Assembly: GCF_003076455.1 (NCBI RefSeq)
Contig: NZ_CP020918.1
Location: 4,252,001-4,316,000, forward strand
Length of the DNA stretch: 64,000 nucleotides
Source: Flavobacterium faecale
GTDB taxonomy: Bacteria > Bacteroidota > Bacteroidia > Flavobacteriales > Flavobacteriaceae
Direction: 5' to 3'
The position numbers were made by a program, and so were the translations under genes. Shown in pieces: positions 1 through 7,849 of the stretch. The notes below the pieces were generated by a model. That model was not told the DNA's origin, did no database searches, and worked only from the letters and a program-made list of their open reading frames with translations. Position 1 is the first letter of the stretch, and every line of letters begins with the position of its first letter.

Positions 1-256
1 CGTGCATTTGGTACGAAATACCAATTCCTTTGATTTGTGTTCTCGAGATAGCGTATTTCTTTTTTAGTTTAGCAACAGCATTACAACAGTGCAACCACCA
101 GTCTTCTGGTTTTTGTTCTGCCCAGCCATTTTTTAGCGCTAGCATCTCCATTTCCGTTTCTGGTTCTTGGACTACTCCAATACTTTTTCCAGTCGCAATT
201 TCGACAATAGCAGCCTTTACTGATGAGCTTCCTATGTCAAATCCTATGTAATACAT
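1..256 (-). CDS. xylB: FGGY-family carbohydrate kinase, xylulokinase-like (N-terminal part, runs off the left edge)
   Basis: Reading the minus strand from the ATG at 256-254 gives an open frame of 85 codons with no stop before the window edge. It begins MYYIGFDIGSSSVKAAIVE and continues to WAEQKPEDWWLHCCNAV. The DIGSSSVKA loop is the phosphate-1 ATP-binding motif of FGGY kinases, and the W-x-E-Q-x-P-E-D-W-W segment is typical of xylulokinase N-termini. The family phosphorylates pentuloses such as D-xylulose in the cytoplasm. It is divergent from the LacI regulator at 708, a common arrangement for sugar kinases and their regulators. Only about one sixth of the usual ~490 residues is present, so substrate cannot be settled here. 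A direct role in the PUL to the right is not indicated. Confidence 0.8.
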   Translation of the reverse strand, partial: MYYIGFDIGSSSVKAAIVEIATGKSIGVVQEPETEMEMLALKNGWAEQKPEDWWLHCCNAVAKLKKKYAISRTQIKGIGISYQMH

Positions 257-620
257 ATAATTTGTTATTAAATTATTCAATTCCAATATTTATCCATGTA
301 AAAATATAGTATTCGTTAATAAATCAGATTAAAAATAGTGTTTTCTCATTTTGACTATTCGAAAAAGAGCCTAAAAAGCATCACGATCATAAAAATCATA
401 AAACATTGAATACCAATACACTAAACCCTTATTAAGACCTAAAAAGCACCACTTAACTTTTTACGTAAAGGTTTAAGTAACTTTATTGTGAGCGCTATAG
501 GCACAAAGGAATCTCGCCGCTTTATTTCCAATTTTTATGGTAGTATCACTTTGATTACTATTCGAATAAAAAAATCCAACTGGCTATTCTACTTTATTTT
601 CGATACCAATTAAAAGAAGT
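257..620. other. Divergent intergenic region between the FGGY kinase and the LacI regulator
   Basis: No gene is supported here. The stretch is AT-rich and must hold both divergent promoters. Around 487-507 there is an imperfect dyad, TTGTG followed by AGCGCT and then CACAA. LacI-family operators often look like this, but the match is short and I regard it as tentative. Confidence 0.45.
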
Positions 621-628
621 TATCTTTG
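621..628 (+). promoter_or_regulatory. Bacteroidota-type -7 element for the LacI-family gene
   Basis: TATCTTTG matches the TAnnTTTG -7 consensus of the Bacteroidota housekeeping sigma factor. A T-rich stretch lies near the expected -33 position (about 597-600) but is not a perfect TTTG. A start site near 635 would leave a leader of about 70 nt before the ATG at 708. Confidence 0.45.
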
Positions 629-707
629 CAAAAAATAGCCGAAACTCCACAGCATCGGCAGAATTTTAGTTAAATTAGCCAACAATCACCTTCGTAAAGC
701 CGTAGAA

Positions 708-1730
708 ATGACTTCTAAAATGACCCTTAAAAAAATTGCTGCAGAGTTCAATGTGTCGATCGCTACGGTATCAAAGGCATTGAATGACAGTCACGATATA
801 GGCGTAAAGACGAAAGAAAAAATTCAAGCTTTTGCCTTAAAGCACCACTATAAACCAAACAAAATAGCGTTGAGTTTATTGAATAAAAAAACAAAAACAT
901 TGGGCGTGATTATTCCCAATATCATGAATAGTTTTTTTACTGAGGTATTTGTGGGTATCGAAGAAAAAGCATCTGCTCTTGGTTACAACCTGATTTCGTG
1001 CATCTCCAATGAGTCGTATGAAAAAGAAGTCACCACCATCGAATTATTAAAAAGTGGTACTATCGATGGTTTCTTGGTTTCGATTGCAGAGGAAACGCAG
1101 ATCAACAAAAACTTCAATCATTTTAATGAGGCTATTAGTGAAGGAATTCCGATTGTCCTTTTTGACAGAGTCACGGACGAAATCGAAAGTGATAAAGTCA
1201 TCGTCAATGATCTTGAAGGCGCTCGCCATGCCACAGATCACCTAATAAAAACAGGTTGCAAAAAAATTGCCATAGTTTCGATTATTGATAATTTAAGTGT
1301 GGGAAAACTTAGGGTCGAAGGCTACAAAAAAGCTCTCACAGATCATGGGATGACTGTTAACGAAAAAATCATAGTACGCCTATCTAAAAATGAAGATCTA
1401 GAGACGGCCATGAAAATTGTACTGGCTGATAAGACAATCGATGGCTTACTTTGCCTCGAAGAAAGTTCTGCCATTGTTTGTTTAGAACTGATTAAGGCTA
1501 TGAAATACAGCATTCCAGACCAAATGTCGATGATTTGTTTTACCAACGGTAAACTGCCACAACACGTGAGTCCAACCATTACCACTATCAGTCAACACGG
1601 CAAATTTATTGGAGAAACCGCAACGCTTATGCTCGTAAACCGACTAGAAAGCAAAACTGATTTGGAATTTTCTACTAAAATTATAAAAACGAGTTTGATC
1701 GAAAGAGAAACCACAAAGAGACTGCAATAA
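708..1730 (+). CDS. LacI-family transcriptional regulator
   Basis: The 340-residue protein has the standard LacI length. Residues 5-55 form the helix-turn-helix: LKKIAAEFNVSIATVSKALN, then a hinge helix region (KIALSLLNKKT). The rest is a periplasmic-binding-protein-like sensor domain starting at LGVIIPNIMNSFFTEV, with VLFDRVTDEIESDKVIVND in the ligand-binding core. It should bind a palindromic operator and release it on binding a sugar or sugar phosphate. It is divergent from the FGGY kinase, so control of pentose or sugar-kinase genes to the left is more likely than control of the PUL. M5 is an alternative start; M1 is kept because it is the first ATG after the promoter. Confidence 0.9.
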   Translation: MTSKMTLKKIAAEFNVSIATVSKALNDSHDIGVKTKEKIQAFALKHHYKPNKIALSLLNKKTKTLGVIIPNIMNSFFTEVFVGIEEKASALGYNLISCISNESYEKEVTTIELLKSGTIDGFLVSIAEETQINKNFNHFNEAISEGIPIVLFDRVTDEIESDKVIVNDLEGARHATDHLIKTGCKKIAIVSIIDNLSVGKLRVEGYKKALTDHGMTVNEKIIVRLSKNEDLETAMKIVLADKTIDGLLCLEESSAIVCLELIKAMKYSIPDQMSMICFTNGKLPQHVSPTITTISQHGKFIGETATLMLVNRLESKTDLEFSTKIIKTSLIERETTKRLQ

Positions 1731-1747
1731 CCTATTTTAAATTGCCA

Positions 1748-2206
1748 CTATTCTACTTCACAACTGCCTTCATGCACTATCTTAAAATTGCACGAATTGG
1801 CAATAAAACACAATTCATTTGCTTTGGTATGCAACTCATTTGCCAACGCTATTTGCTCCTTATTTCGAATAACAACCTGCGGAAATAATCGTACCTCAAC
1901 AAAGCGTCCTGATCCATTTTCTAATACTTCAAGCGTTGCTTCGGCCGCATCAGAATAGGATATGACTTCAATTTGGTGCTGTGCACACACATACAAATAC
2001 GACATCATATGACAGGAGACCACGCTACTCAACAATAAATCTTCTGGATTGTACAAACTTGGATCACCTTTAAAAGCTTTGGCTGCCGAAACATTCAGAA
2101 TCTCTTTTCCTTCGATAAAAATCGTGTGATTCTTGACATATCGTGTAGTTTCTTTTTTGTTCGAAAACCACTGTAGCTGCGCTTTAAAAAGATGTTTGAA
2201 TGACAT
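1748..2206 (-). CDS. OsmC/Ohr-family protein
   Basis: This 152-residue protein has the normal OsmC length and no signal peptide. The family signature is present: NPEDLLLSSVVSCHMMSY with the first reactive Cys (about residue 65), and a second Cys near residue 138 in IANSCNFKIVHEG. OsmC/Ohr proteins are thiol-dependent peroxidases that reduce organic hydroperoxides in the cytoplasm. The gene is convergent with the LacI gene, 17 bp apart, and is separated from the sulfatase on its other side by a terminator. It is a stress gene without an obvious link to the PUL. The sequence does not distinguish OsmC from Ohr or YhfA-type members. Confidence 0.88.
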   Translation of the reverse strand: MSFKHLFKAQLQWFSNKKETTRYVKNHTIFIEGKEILNVSAAKAFKGDPSLYNPEDLLLSSVVSCHMMSYLYVCAQHQIEVISYSDAAEATLEVLENGSGRFVEVRLFPQVVIRNKEQIALANELHTKANELCFIANSCNFKIVHEGSCEVE

Positions 2207-2231
2207 AGAGTATTATTTTTATCAGTTTAAC

Positions 2232-2239
2232 CAAAATTA
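2232..2239 (-). promoter_or_regulatory. -7 promoter element of the OsmC gene
   Basis: On the minus strand this reads TAATTTTG, a perfect TAnnTTTG match. It lies 26 bp upstream of the OsmC ATG. A TTTC about 21 bases further upstream could stand in for the -33 box. Confidence 0.4.
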
Positions 2240-2310
2240 GTGTTTTTTGTCACTGATTGAAAGTTTAATTGCAGACATCCTCATTTTTAAATTTCCAATA
2301 CTTTCTATCC

Positions 2311-2354
2311 TATAAAACAAAAACGACCCTAAAGGCCAAAGCCATCAGGATCGT
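2311..2354 (-). terminator. Rho-independent terminator after the GH110-sulfatase unit
   Basis: In minus-strand RNA the arms ACGAUCCU (2354-2347) and AGGGUCGU (2330-2323) pair with one G-U wobble and are followed by a U-rich run. It lies about 30 bp beyond the sulfatase stop codon. Confidence 0.75.
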
Positions 2355-2386
2355 CTTAAAGAAACCAAACTACTAATCTCTAACTT

Positions 2387-3829
2387 TTATTTGAATGGAA
2401 ACAAAACCGAATCGGTATGTTCTTTTTTCATTATGTCCAACATTTGGGTTACTATTTTTGGGTTTGCTTTCGCAATATTTTTCGTTTCCGCTGGGTCCGT
2501 CGATAAATCATACAATTGAAATTCTGGATTTTCTTTTTGAGTCATATCATAGATTACACCTTTCCAATTGCCCAAACGCACTGCCTTACGCCCGCCTGTT
2601 TGCGGAAATTCCCAGTACATATAAGGATGCAGTTTTTGTGTTTTTTGTCCCAATAAGGTAGGTAATAAGGATATTCCATCTGTTTTTCCAATTTTTTTCT
2701 CTCCAACAATCGCTGCAAAAGTTGGTTTCATATCCCAAAATGCTGAGATCACGTTTGAGCTTGTTCCTCCTTTAATTTTGTTGGGCCAAACAGCCAAAAA
2801 TGGGGCACGAATTCCACCTTCAAACAAATCTCTCTTTACCCCTCTTAATCCTGCAGTCCCGTCAAAAAATTCAGGATCTGCACCACCTTCTACCGCTGGA
2901 CCGTTATCACTTGTAAAGATCACTAAGGTATTATCTGCAATTCCTAGCTCTACTAATTTTGACATAATTTCACCCACATAATTATCAAGCCTAGTCACCA
3001 TCGTTGCGTAAACGGCATGTGGTGCCAATTGCGATGCATATTTGTATTCTACCATATTTGGTCCGTAATCAGACAGATAATTATTAGGCAAAACAAAGGG
3101 TTTACCCTCTTTATATTTCCCTTTAAAAGCATTATAAACTGCATCATTTGGCGAAATAATTTCAGCATGTGGTAACACAAATGGCACATAAGCAAAGAAA
3201 GGTTTTTTCTTGTTTTTCACAATAAATTCCAAAGTAGCTTTCTGTATTTCATCCGGCGCATAGGTTACTTTTTCAGTATAATCATTTCCTTTCAAGAATA
3301 TTTTTTCTTTATTATGCCACAAATATGGAGGGAAATAACGGTGTGCTTTCCTTTGACAATTATAACCATAAAACTCATCAAATCCTTGATTCAATGGATC
3401 TCCTTCAGAATCTATAAATCCCAATCCCCATTTTCCAAAAGCACCAGTCGCATATCCTGCATTTTTAAAAATGTCTGCAATTGTAACTTCGGTACCATCC
3501 ATTGCTACTTGTCCTTCAAGGTCATGACCTCTTTCGAGATTCCCACGTATAGACGTATGTCCTGTATGCAAGCCTGTAATCAGGGTAGAGCGCGATGGCG
3601 CGCACACTGCAGATCCACTATAATGCTGGGTAAATTTGATTCCTCTAGCCGCTAGTTTATCAATATTTGGAGTAGCAAACTTTTTTTGACCATAGCAACT
3701 CAAATCGCCGTATCCCAAATCATCTGCCAAAATATAAATTACATTGGGTTTTGTCTTGCTTTGTGCGTGACCCAAAACTGATACCAGCGAGAATCCAACC
3801 AATGTTAAAATTTTTACTATCGTTTTCAT
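2387..3829 (-). CDS. Secreted formylglycine sulfatase (family S1, arylsulfatase-like)
   Basis: The 480-residue protein starts with a signal peptide (about residues 1-22, cleavage after GHAQ). YILADDLGYGD provides the metal-binding Asp pair (D36, D37). C76 in CAPSR is the catalytic Cys that a sulfatase-maturing enzyme converts to formylglycine. Further family motifs are GHTSIRGN, ATGAFGKWGLG and FTSDNGP. It hydrolyses a sulfate ester in the periplasm or outside the cell, and by context probably acts on a galactose or anhydrogalactose unit. It follows the GH110 gene by 23 bp, so the two are probably co-transcribed. The N-acetylgalactosamine-6-sulfatase-like appearance does not fix substrate or subfamily. 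Confidence 0.93.
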   Translation of the reverse strand: MKTIVKILTLVGFSLVSVLGHAQSKTKPNVIYILADDLGYGDLSCYGQKKFATPNIDKLAARGIKFTQHYSGSAVCAPSRSTLITGLHTGHTSIRGNLERGHDLEGQVAMDGTEVTIADIFKNAGYATGAFGKWGLGFIDSEGDPLNQGFDEFYGYNCQRKAHRYFPPYLWHNKEKIFLKGNDYTEKVTYAPDEIQKATLEFIVKNKKKPFFAYVPFVLPHAEIISPNDAVYNAFKGKYKEGKPFVLPNNYLSDYGPNMVEYKYASQLAPHAVYATMVTRLDNYVGEIMSKLVELGIADNTLVIFTSDNGPAVEGGADPEFFDGTAGLRGVKRDLFEGGIRAPFLAVWPNKIKGGTSSNVISAFWDMKPTFAAIVGEKKIGKTDGISLLPTLLGQKTQKLHPYMYWEFPQTGGRKAVRLGNWKGVIYDMTQKENPEFQLYDLSTDPAETKNIAKANPKIVTQMLDIMKKEHTDSVLFPFK

Positions 3830-3852
3830 GCTTAGGTCTACTTTTCTGGCTA

Positions 3853-5748
3853 TTATTTGAATTTTAGTTCTGGAATTGAACTGTCTACTTTCAAAATTTC
3901 TTTTGCCTTTCCTTTGTATTTATTTTTTTCGAAAATAATATTCTTGGATGTTTTAATCGAAAAAGCTGGATTCTCTGGAAACAACATTTTATACGTACCC
4001 GAGTTAGTAATTGTATTCCCAATAAACTTAAGTCCATCTGTATTGTTGACCTCCAAAATAGCATTATCAAATTGATTGATCACATTATCTGCAATCACAA
4101 TATTTTTAAAAGCTACATTTTTACTTTCGTCATCTGTTTCAAACCTAATTATTCCGCGATTTAGACCACTAGTATTACAGTCTTGAAAAACATTATTACG
4201 AATAGTCAAATCTTGAGCACTACCCGACTCGTACCAATAGCCACTTTCTACAGGAACCAAAATCGCTTCCATTTCAGTACTAAACGTATTGTTTTCTACC
4301 ACAATTTTTCTCGGTGTAGATAGCAATAATCCTCTAGCTCTGTTTTTACCAATAGTACAGTTTTGAACCAATAATTCAGGATAAGCAGAAAGGTTTTCAA
4401 TATAATCGCCTACCTTCAAATTGGCTGGCACCTTCTCATTGAAGGTAATAATTTGATAGCGACTATTTACTTTTTCTATTGATTTCAAAGTCAGTTTTCC
4501 ATATTCATAAAAAGAGTGGTGCAAGTTTACCAACCCAATTTCATCATTTGGAACCCCAATACTAAAACCTTGTTGTTGATAATGTCCCACTTTAATTCCA
4601 ATTCTATTACCTCCCAAAAGATCAACTACCTCTTGATAGGTACCGTGTACATTTACAGCATCGTCAAGTTGATTATTAAAAACACAATTTTTAATCTCAA
4701 TTTTCCCACGACAACCAACAAAATGTGTTGCATCAGCAGTAGTAGACACAATTCTACCGTTTGATGGCGTGATATTAAATTTATTCAACGTTATATTTTC
4801 TGTGTTTTCAACTATAATCCCCATTCCGCAAGCGTGATGCACATCAATATTTTCAGCAACAAAGTCTTTGCTCGCAACCACATGAAAGGCAGGTGCAAAT
4901 CGGTTTTGACCCTGTTCTCCCTTCATGGTTAAAATATTACCCACCTCCGGAATTCTTTTAGTGTGACCAAAAACACGTACCAATCCCGGTTTTAGTTGTT
5001 CCACCACCAGCTTATCTTCCATCCCTACTCTAGAATTTTCAGGAGATTTTGGATCAGCTTTATATTTGTATTCAATATTTTTAACTCCAGTCTGAATTTT
5101 GGTTTTAGTTCTAGTAGTTAACGACGTGAAAGCTTCGGTGTTATACAAAACGCCTTTTGTTTTTGGATCAAACAAAATTGACTGTCCAATATTATGTTCA
5201 TAATATTCTTTGATAAAAATCAATTGACCATTTCGTATCTCATATGGGTATTCTTTAGAGATCTGCATGTCAAATGTTTTCTTGGTCAAATCATTTGCCA
5301 CAATCAAACCTTCACTATGAAAAGACATTCCCCAATCAACAGATAGGTTTTCAATTTTTATATTTGTCGAATTTTCTATAGAAAACGGAATAATAATTCC
5401 ATGAAAAATAAAAGTAGATCCTTGGCCATCAATAGTCAAATTATTCATGCCAAAAATAGGAAAAGCTGTCTTAACCAACCCATTATTATGATTTGAGATT
5501 TGAGCATATATTTCTAACCCCTTGTCCGGATAAAAATGATAAATACCTTTCTCAAATTTAATCTCTGAAAAAGGTCGCTCCTTGGCAGCCATAAATTGCG
5601 CCAAAACCGTTGGCGTAGCGTCAGCAGCTATACTCGTATCAAAATAAAGCGTAGTTCCCTTTATAGTTTGACTCGTACCTAGTACCGAAAAGCCTATTAC
5701 AAACAAAAAAAATATTGCTTTTACAAATGATGGTTTCTTCTTGATCAT
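3853..5748 (-). CDS. GH110 exo-alpha-1,3-galactosidase
   Basis: The start was placed at 5748 because a signal peptide follows directly (MIKKKPSFVKAIFFLFVIGF, ending at GTSQ); an in-frame extension to 5850 has no such feature. The 631-residue protein is a right-handed beta-helix. Recurrent turns such as NLTIDGQGSTFIFHG, STNIKIENLSVDWG and TENITLNKFNI mark its rungs. The GH110 signature DATHF (about residue 342) followed by DDAVNVHGTY (about 363) contains the acidic residues expected at the active site. GH110 enzymes are inverting alpha-1,3-galactosidases, and marine members act on carrageenan-derived oligosaccharides after desulfation. Its pairing with a sulfatase 23 bp downstream fits that role. 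Direct substrate proof is absent. Confidence 0.85.
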   Translation of the reverse strand: MIKKKPSFVKAIFFLFVIGFSVLGTSQTIKGTTLYFDTSIAADATPTVLAQFMAAKERPFSEIKFEKGIYHFYPDKGLEIYAQISNHNNGLVKTAFPIFGMNNLTIDGQGSTFIFHGIIIPFSIENSTNIKIENLSVDWGMSFHSEGLIVANDLTKKTFDMQISKEYPYEIRNGQLIFIKEYYEHNIGQSILFDPKTKGVLYNTEAFTSLTTRTKTKIQTGVKNIEYKYKADPKSPENSRVGMEDKLVVEQLKPGLVRVFGHTKRIPEVGNILTMKGEQGQNRFAPAFHVVASKDFVAENIDVHHACGMGIIVENTENITLNKFNITPSNGRIVSTTADATHFVGCRGKIEIKNCVFNNQLDDAVNVHGTYQEVVDLLGGNRIGIKVGHYQQQGFSIGVPNDEIGLVNLHHSFYEYGKLTLKSIEKVNSRYQIITFNEKVPANLKVGDYIENLSAYPELLVQNCTIGKNRARGLLLSTPRKIVVENNTFSTEMEAILVPVESGYWYESGSAQDLTIRNNVFQDCNTSGLNRGIIRFETDDESKNVAFKNIVIADNVINQFDNAILEVNNTDGLKFIGNTITNSGTYKMLFPENPAFSIKTSKNIIFEKNKYKGKAKEILKVDSSIPELKFK

Positions 5749-5854
5749 GTAATCTTTTGTTAATTTTTTAGAATTGTAAAGATTCATATTCACTACAAAA
5801 AAAATGTGTGTATCAGTAAATATATTGTCTCCACTAGTACAAATGGCCATTTGA

Positions 5855-5903
5855 TATACAAAAAACAGGAAACACAGCCAAAATCGGATGTTATTCCCTG
5901 TTT
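5855..5903 (-). terminator. Terminator-like hairpin, probably once serving the ApbE operon
   Basis: In minus-strand RNA AAACAGGGAA (5903-5894) and UUCCUGUUU (5871-5863) form a stem followed by a U-run. It sits upstream of the GH110 gene and faces transcripts arriving from 7850-10036. The IS element now separates it from that operon. Confidence 0.6.
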
Positions 5904-5982
5904 CAATTTAAAAATTAAAAGTGACAATTTTATACCCTAATCTCAAAAATCTTGTACTAGACCAAAATCATGATAATTGTTT

Positions 5983-6018
5983 GGGCGTGCCCCGCAAAAA
6001 AAGCGGGTCGGGCTTTCC
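5983..6018 (+). repeat. Left half of a palindrome-rich dispersed repeat split by the IS element
   Basis: Begins GGGCGTGCCCCGC and ends GGTCGGGCTTTCC. Joined to 7772-7843 it makes one continuous GC-rich element of about 108 bp whose outer ends are inverted (GCGTG and CACGC). A related inverted copy lies at 17038-17113. It is much richer in GC than its surroundings. Confidence 0.6.
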
Positions 6019-6056
6019 GAGGGCACTGAAAAAGTCTTTCTAATAAATTGACACAT

Positions 6057-6094
6057 AAAAAGGAGTAGATATCTATGGATTTCTACTCCTTTTT
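6057..6094 (+). promoter_or_regulatory. Perfect 13-bp hairpin upstream of the transposase
   Basis: AAAAAGGAGTAGA (6057-6069) and its exact complement (6082-6094) enclose a 12-nt loop and end in T's. In an IS such a hairpin can stop read-through transcription from outside and so limit transposase expression. It lies 36 bp before the transposase ATG. Confidence 0.65.
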
Positions 6095-6129
6095 TCTTAT
6101 ATTTAAATCTAATTATAAGTGTTTTTTAG

Positions 6130-7578
6130 ATGTTAGTACAACAACAAACAATACAATTCAGCGAGTATTCTTCGTTGTATGATTTAATAGTTCCAAAAGA
6201 AAATCTATTAAGAAAAATTAATGATTTGATTGATTTTTCATTCATTTACGATGAGTTGTTAAATAAGTACTGTCCCAATAATGGGCGAATGGCAGAAAGT
6301 CCCGTTCGTATGTTTAAGTATTTACTACTTAAAACAATCTATACTGTTTCCGATATTGATGTCGTGGAGCGTTCTCAATACGATATGTCCTTCAAATATT
6401 TTTTGGATATGAATCCAGAAGACGATGTTATCAATCCGAGTTCGTTAACAAAATTTAGAAAACTACGTCTAAAGGATACCGACCTATTAAATCTGTTGAT
6501 AAACAAAACAGTCACCATTGCTATCGAAAAAGGTATTATTCGTTCGAAGTCTATCATCGTTGATGCCACACATACTTTATCAAGATCCAATCCATTTTTA
6601 GCCATCGATGTATTGAGAGAACGTTCCAAGCTACTGCGAAAAACAGTATACAGCTTTGAGCAGGAATTCAAAGAACATATGCCTGAAAAAAATACAGACA
6701 ATGACTTAGAGAAGGAACTTGCTTATTGTAAAGAGTTGGAAAAACGCATTGAAAATGAGCCGTCAATAAGTTCGATTCCAGCTGTGAAAGAGAAATTAAA
6801 TCTACTCAAAGAAACTGTAGAAGACACTCAAGAAAATTTTACCTTATCAAAAGATGCAGATGCTAAAACGGGTCATAAATCTGCTGATAGTTCTTTCTTT
6901 GGATATAAGACTCACTTAGCTATGACCGAGGAGCGCATCATTACAGCGGCTGTAGTCACATCAGGTGAAAAAGGGGATGGACCAGAATTACCTAGACTTT
7001 TAGCGATTAGTCAAAAAAACGGAATTGATGTTGATACTATTATTGGGGATGGAGCTTATACAGGAAAAGAAAATCTCAAACTCACAAGGGAGCAAAATAT
7101 TAAAGTGGTAGCCAGACTAAATGTTACAATAGCACAAGGAGCTAGAAAAGACGAAGATAAATTTGACTATAATAAAGATGCCGATAGATTTGTTTGCACT
7201 GCTGGTCATATGGCCATACGAAAGGCTCGCCAAGGTAAAAAAAATGTTGGAACCAATCAAATACAAACCTACTATTTTGATGTGGAAAAATGTAAGACCT
7301 GCTCTTTAAAAGAGGGTTGTTATAAAGAAGGATCCAAGACAAAAACATATTCGGTGTCGATAAAATCGGACTTACACCAAGAACAAATCAGCTTTCAAGA
7401 AACTGACTATTACAAAGAAAAAGCAAAACATCGATATAAAATAGAAGCGAAAAATAGTGAGTTGAAAAATGTACATGGTTATGATAGAGCAATATCATAT
7501 GGCATTACCAATATGCAAATGCAAGGTGCAATAGCAATTTTCGCAGTCAACTTAAAAAGAATACTCAAATTAATGTAG
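6130..7578 (+). CDS. IS1182-family DDE transposase
   Basis: The intact 482-residue frame fills most of the insertion sequence. The likely catalytic acids are D145 in SIIVDATHTL, about D307 in IIGDGAYTG, and about E444 in KIEAKNSELKN. A Cys-rich segment (KCKTCSLKEGC) lies before the last acid, as is usual in IS1182 transposases, and an N-terminal helical domain (SPVRMFKYLLLK) is present. It catalyses cut-and-paste transposition of the surrounding element through the 15-bp inverted repeats. There is no frameshift or premature stop, so it is probably functional. It is the only clear mobile-element gene in the window. Confidence 0.93.
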   Translation: MLVQQQTIQFSEYSSLYDLIVPKENLLRKINDLIDFSFIYDELLNKYCPNNGRMAESPVRMFKYLLLKTIYTVSDIDVVERSQYDMSFKYFLDMNPEDDVINPSSLTKFRKLRLKDTDLLNLLINKTVTIAIEKGIIRSKSIIVDATHTLSRSNPFLAIDVLRERSKLLRKTVYSFEQEFKEHMPEKNTDNDLEKELAYCKELEKRIENEPSISSIPAVKEKLNLLKETVEDTQENFTLSKDADAKTGHKSADSSFFGYKTHLAMTEERIITAAVVTSGEKGDGPELPRLLAISQKNGIDVDTIIGDGAYTGKENLKLTREQNIKVVARLNVTIAQGARKDEDKFDYNKDADRFVCTAGHMAIRKARQGKKNVGTNQIQTYYFDVEKCKTCSLKEGCYKEGSKTKTYSVSIKSDLHQEQISFQETDYYKEKAKHRYKIEAKNSELKNVHGYDRAISYGITNMQMQGAIAIFAVNLKRILKLM

Positions 7579-7672
7579 AAAAATGAAAGCTACTGCTGCA
7601 TTACTCAAAATGACTCTAGCTAAACTCAAAATAGCCTTATTGAACCAACATTAAAAATCAAGATTAAAAAGG

Positions 7673-7716
7673 AAAACGCTTGCAACGGATTATATAACTC
7701 CTGTTACAAGCGTTTT
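7673..7716 (+). terminator. Terminator at the right end of the IS
   Basis: AAAACGCTTG (7673-7682) pairs with CAAGCGTTTT (7707-7716) and is followed by further T's. It lies about 95 bp after the transposase stop and inside the IS. Confidence 0.75.
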
Positions 7717-7771
7717 TTTATTGTCTAAAAAACGATGATAATCAAAATATGCGATGTTTTTCAGTGCCCTC

Positions 7772-7843
7772 GGCTTTCCGCTATATCTTTTTGGTCCCGA
7801 AAAAAATCGGGCCAAAAAAGGATACCGCTTCAATCCCTCACGC
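7772..7843 (+). repeat. Right half of the dispersed palindromic repeat
   Basis: Starts with the second copy of the 8-bp target duplication (GGCTTTCC), contains an inner hairpin (CCCGA...TCGGG, followed by CC) and ends CAATCCCTCACGC. It stops 6 bp before the stop codon of the flavinylated-protein gene. Confidence 0.6.
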
Positions 7844-7849
7844 AAGTCC

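Larger units (their letters stand above)
6019..7771 (+). mobile_element. IS1182-like insertion sequence, complete, 1753 bp
   Basis: The ends are perfect 15-bp inverted repeats: GAGGGCACTGAAAAA at 6019-6033 and its complement at 7757-7771. They are flanked by an identical 8-bp direct repeat, GGCTTTCC, at 6011-6018 and 7772-7779. The element carries one intact transposase (6130-7578), an upstream hairpin and a downstream terminator. Clean ends and an intact frame indicate a recent, possibly still active insertion. Its target was the interior of a dispersed palindromic repeat between the GH110 and flavinylated-protein genes. Confidence 0.9.

Noticed and set aside
487..507. LacI operator dyad TTGTG-N11-CACAA
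   Set aside because: The arms are only 5 bp and the site lies over 100 bp from the predicted promoter; noted in the intergenic entry but not claimed as a separate feature.
3853..5850. Longer N-terminus of the GH110 protein starting at 5850
   Set aside because: The 34 extra residues come before a clear signal peptide that starts at 5748, so the upstream ATG is unlikely to be used. The same logic moved the starts of the large GH2, GH129-like, cycloisomerase, alpha/beta hydrolase and HTCS genes.
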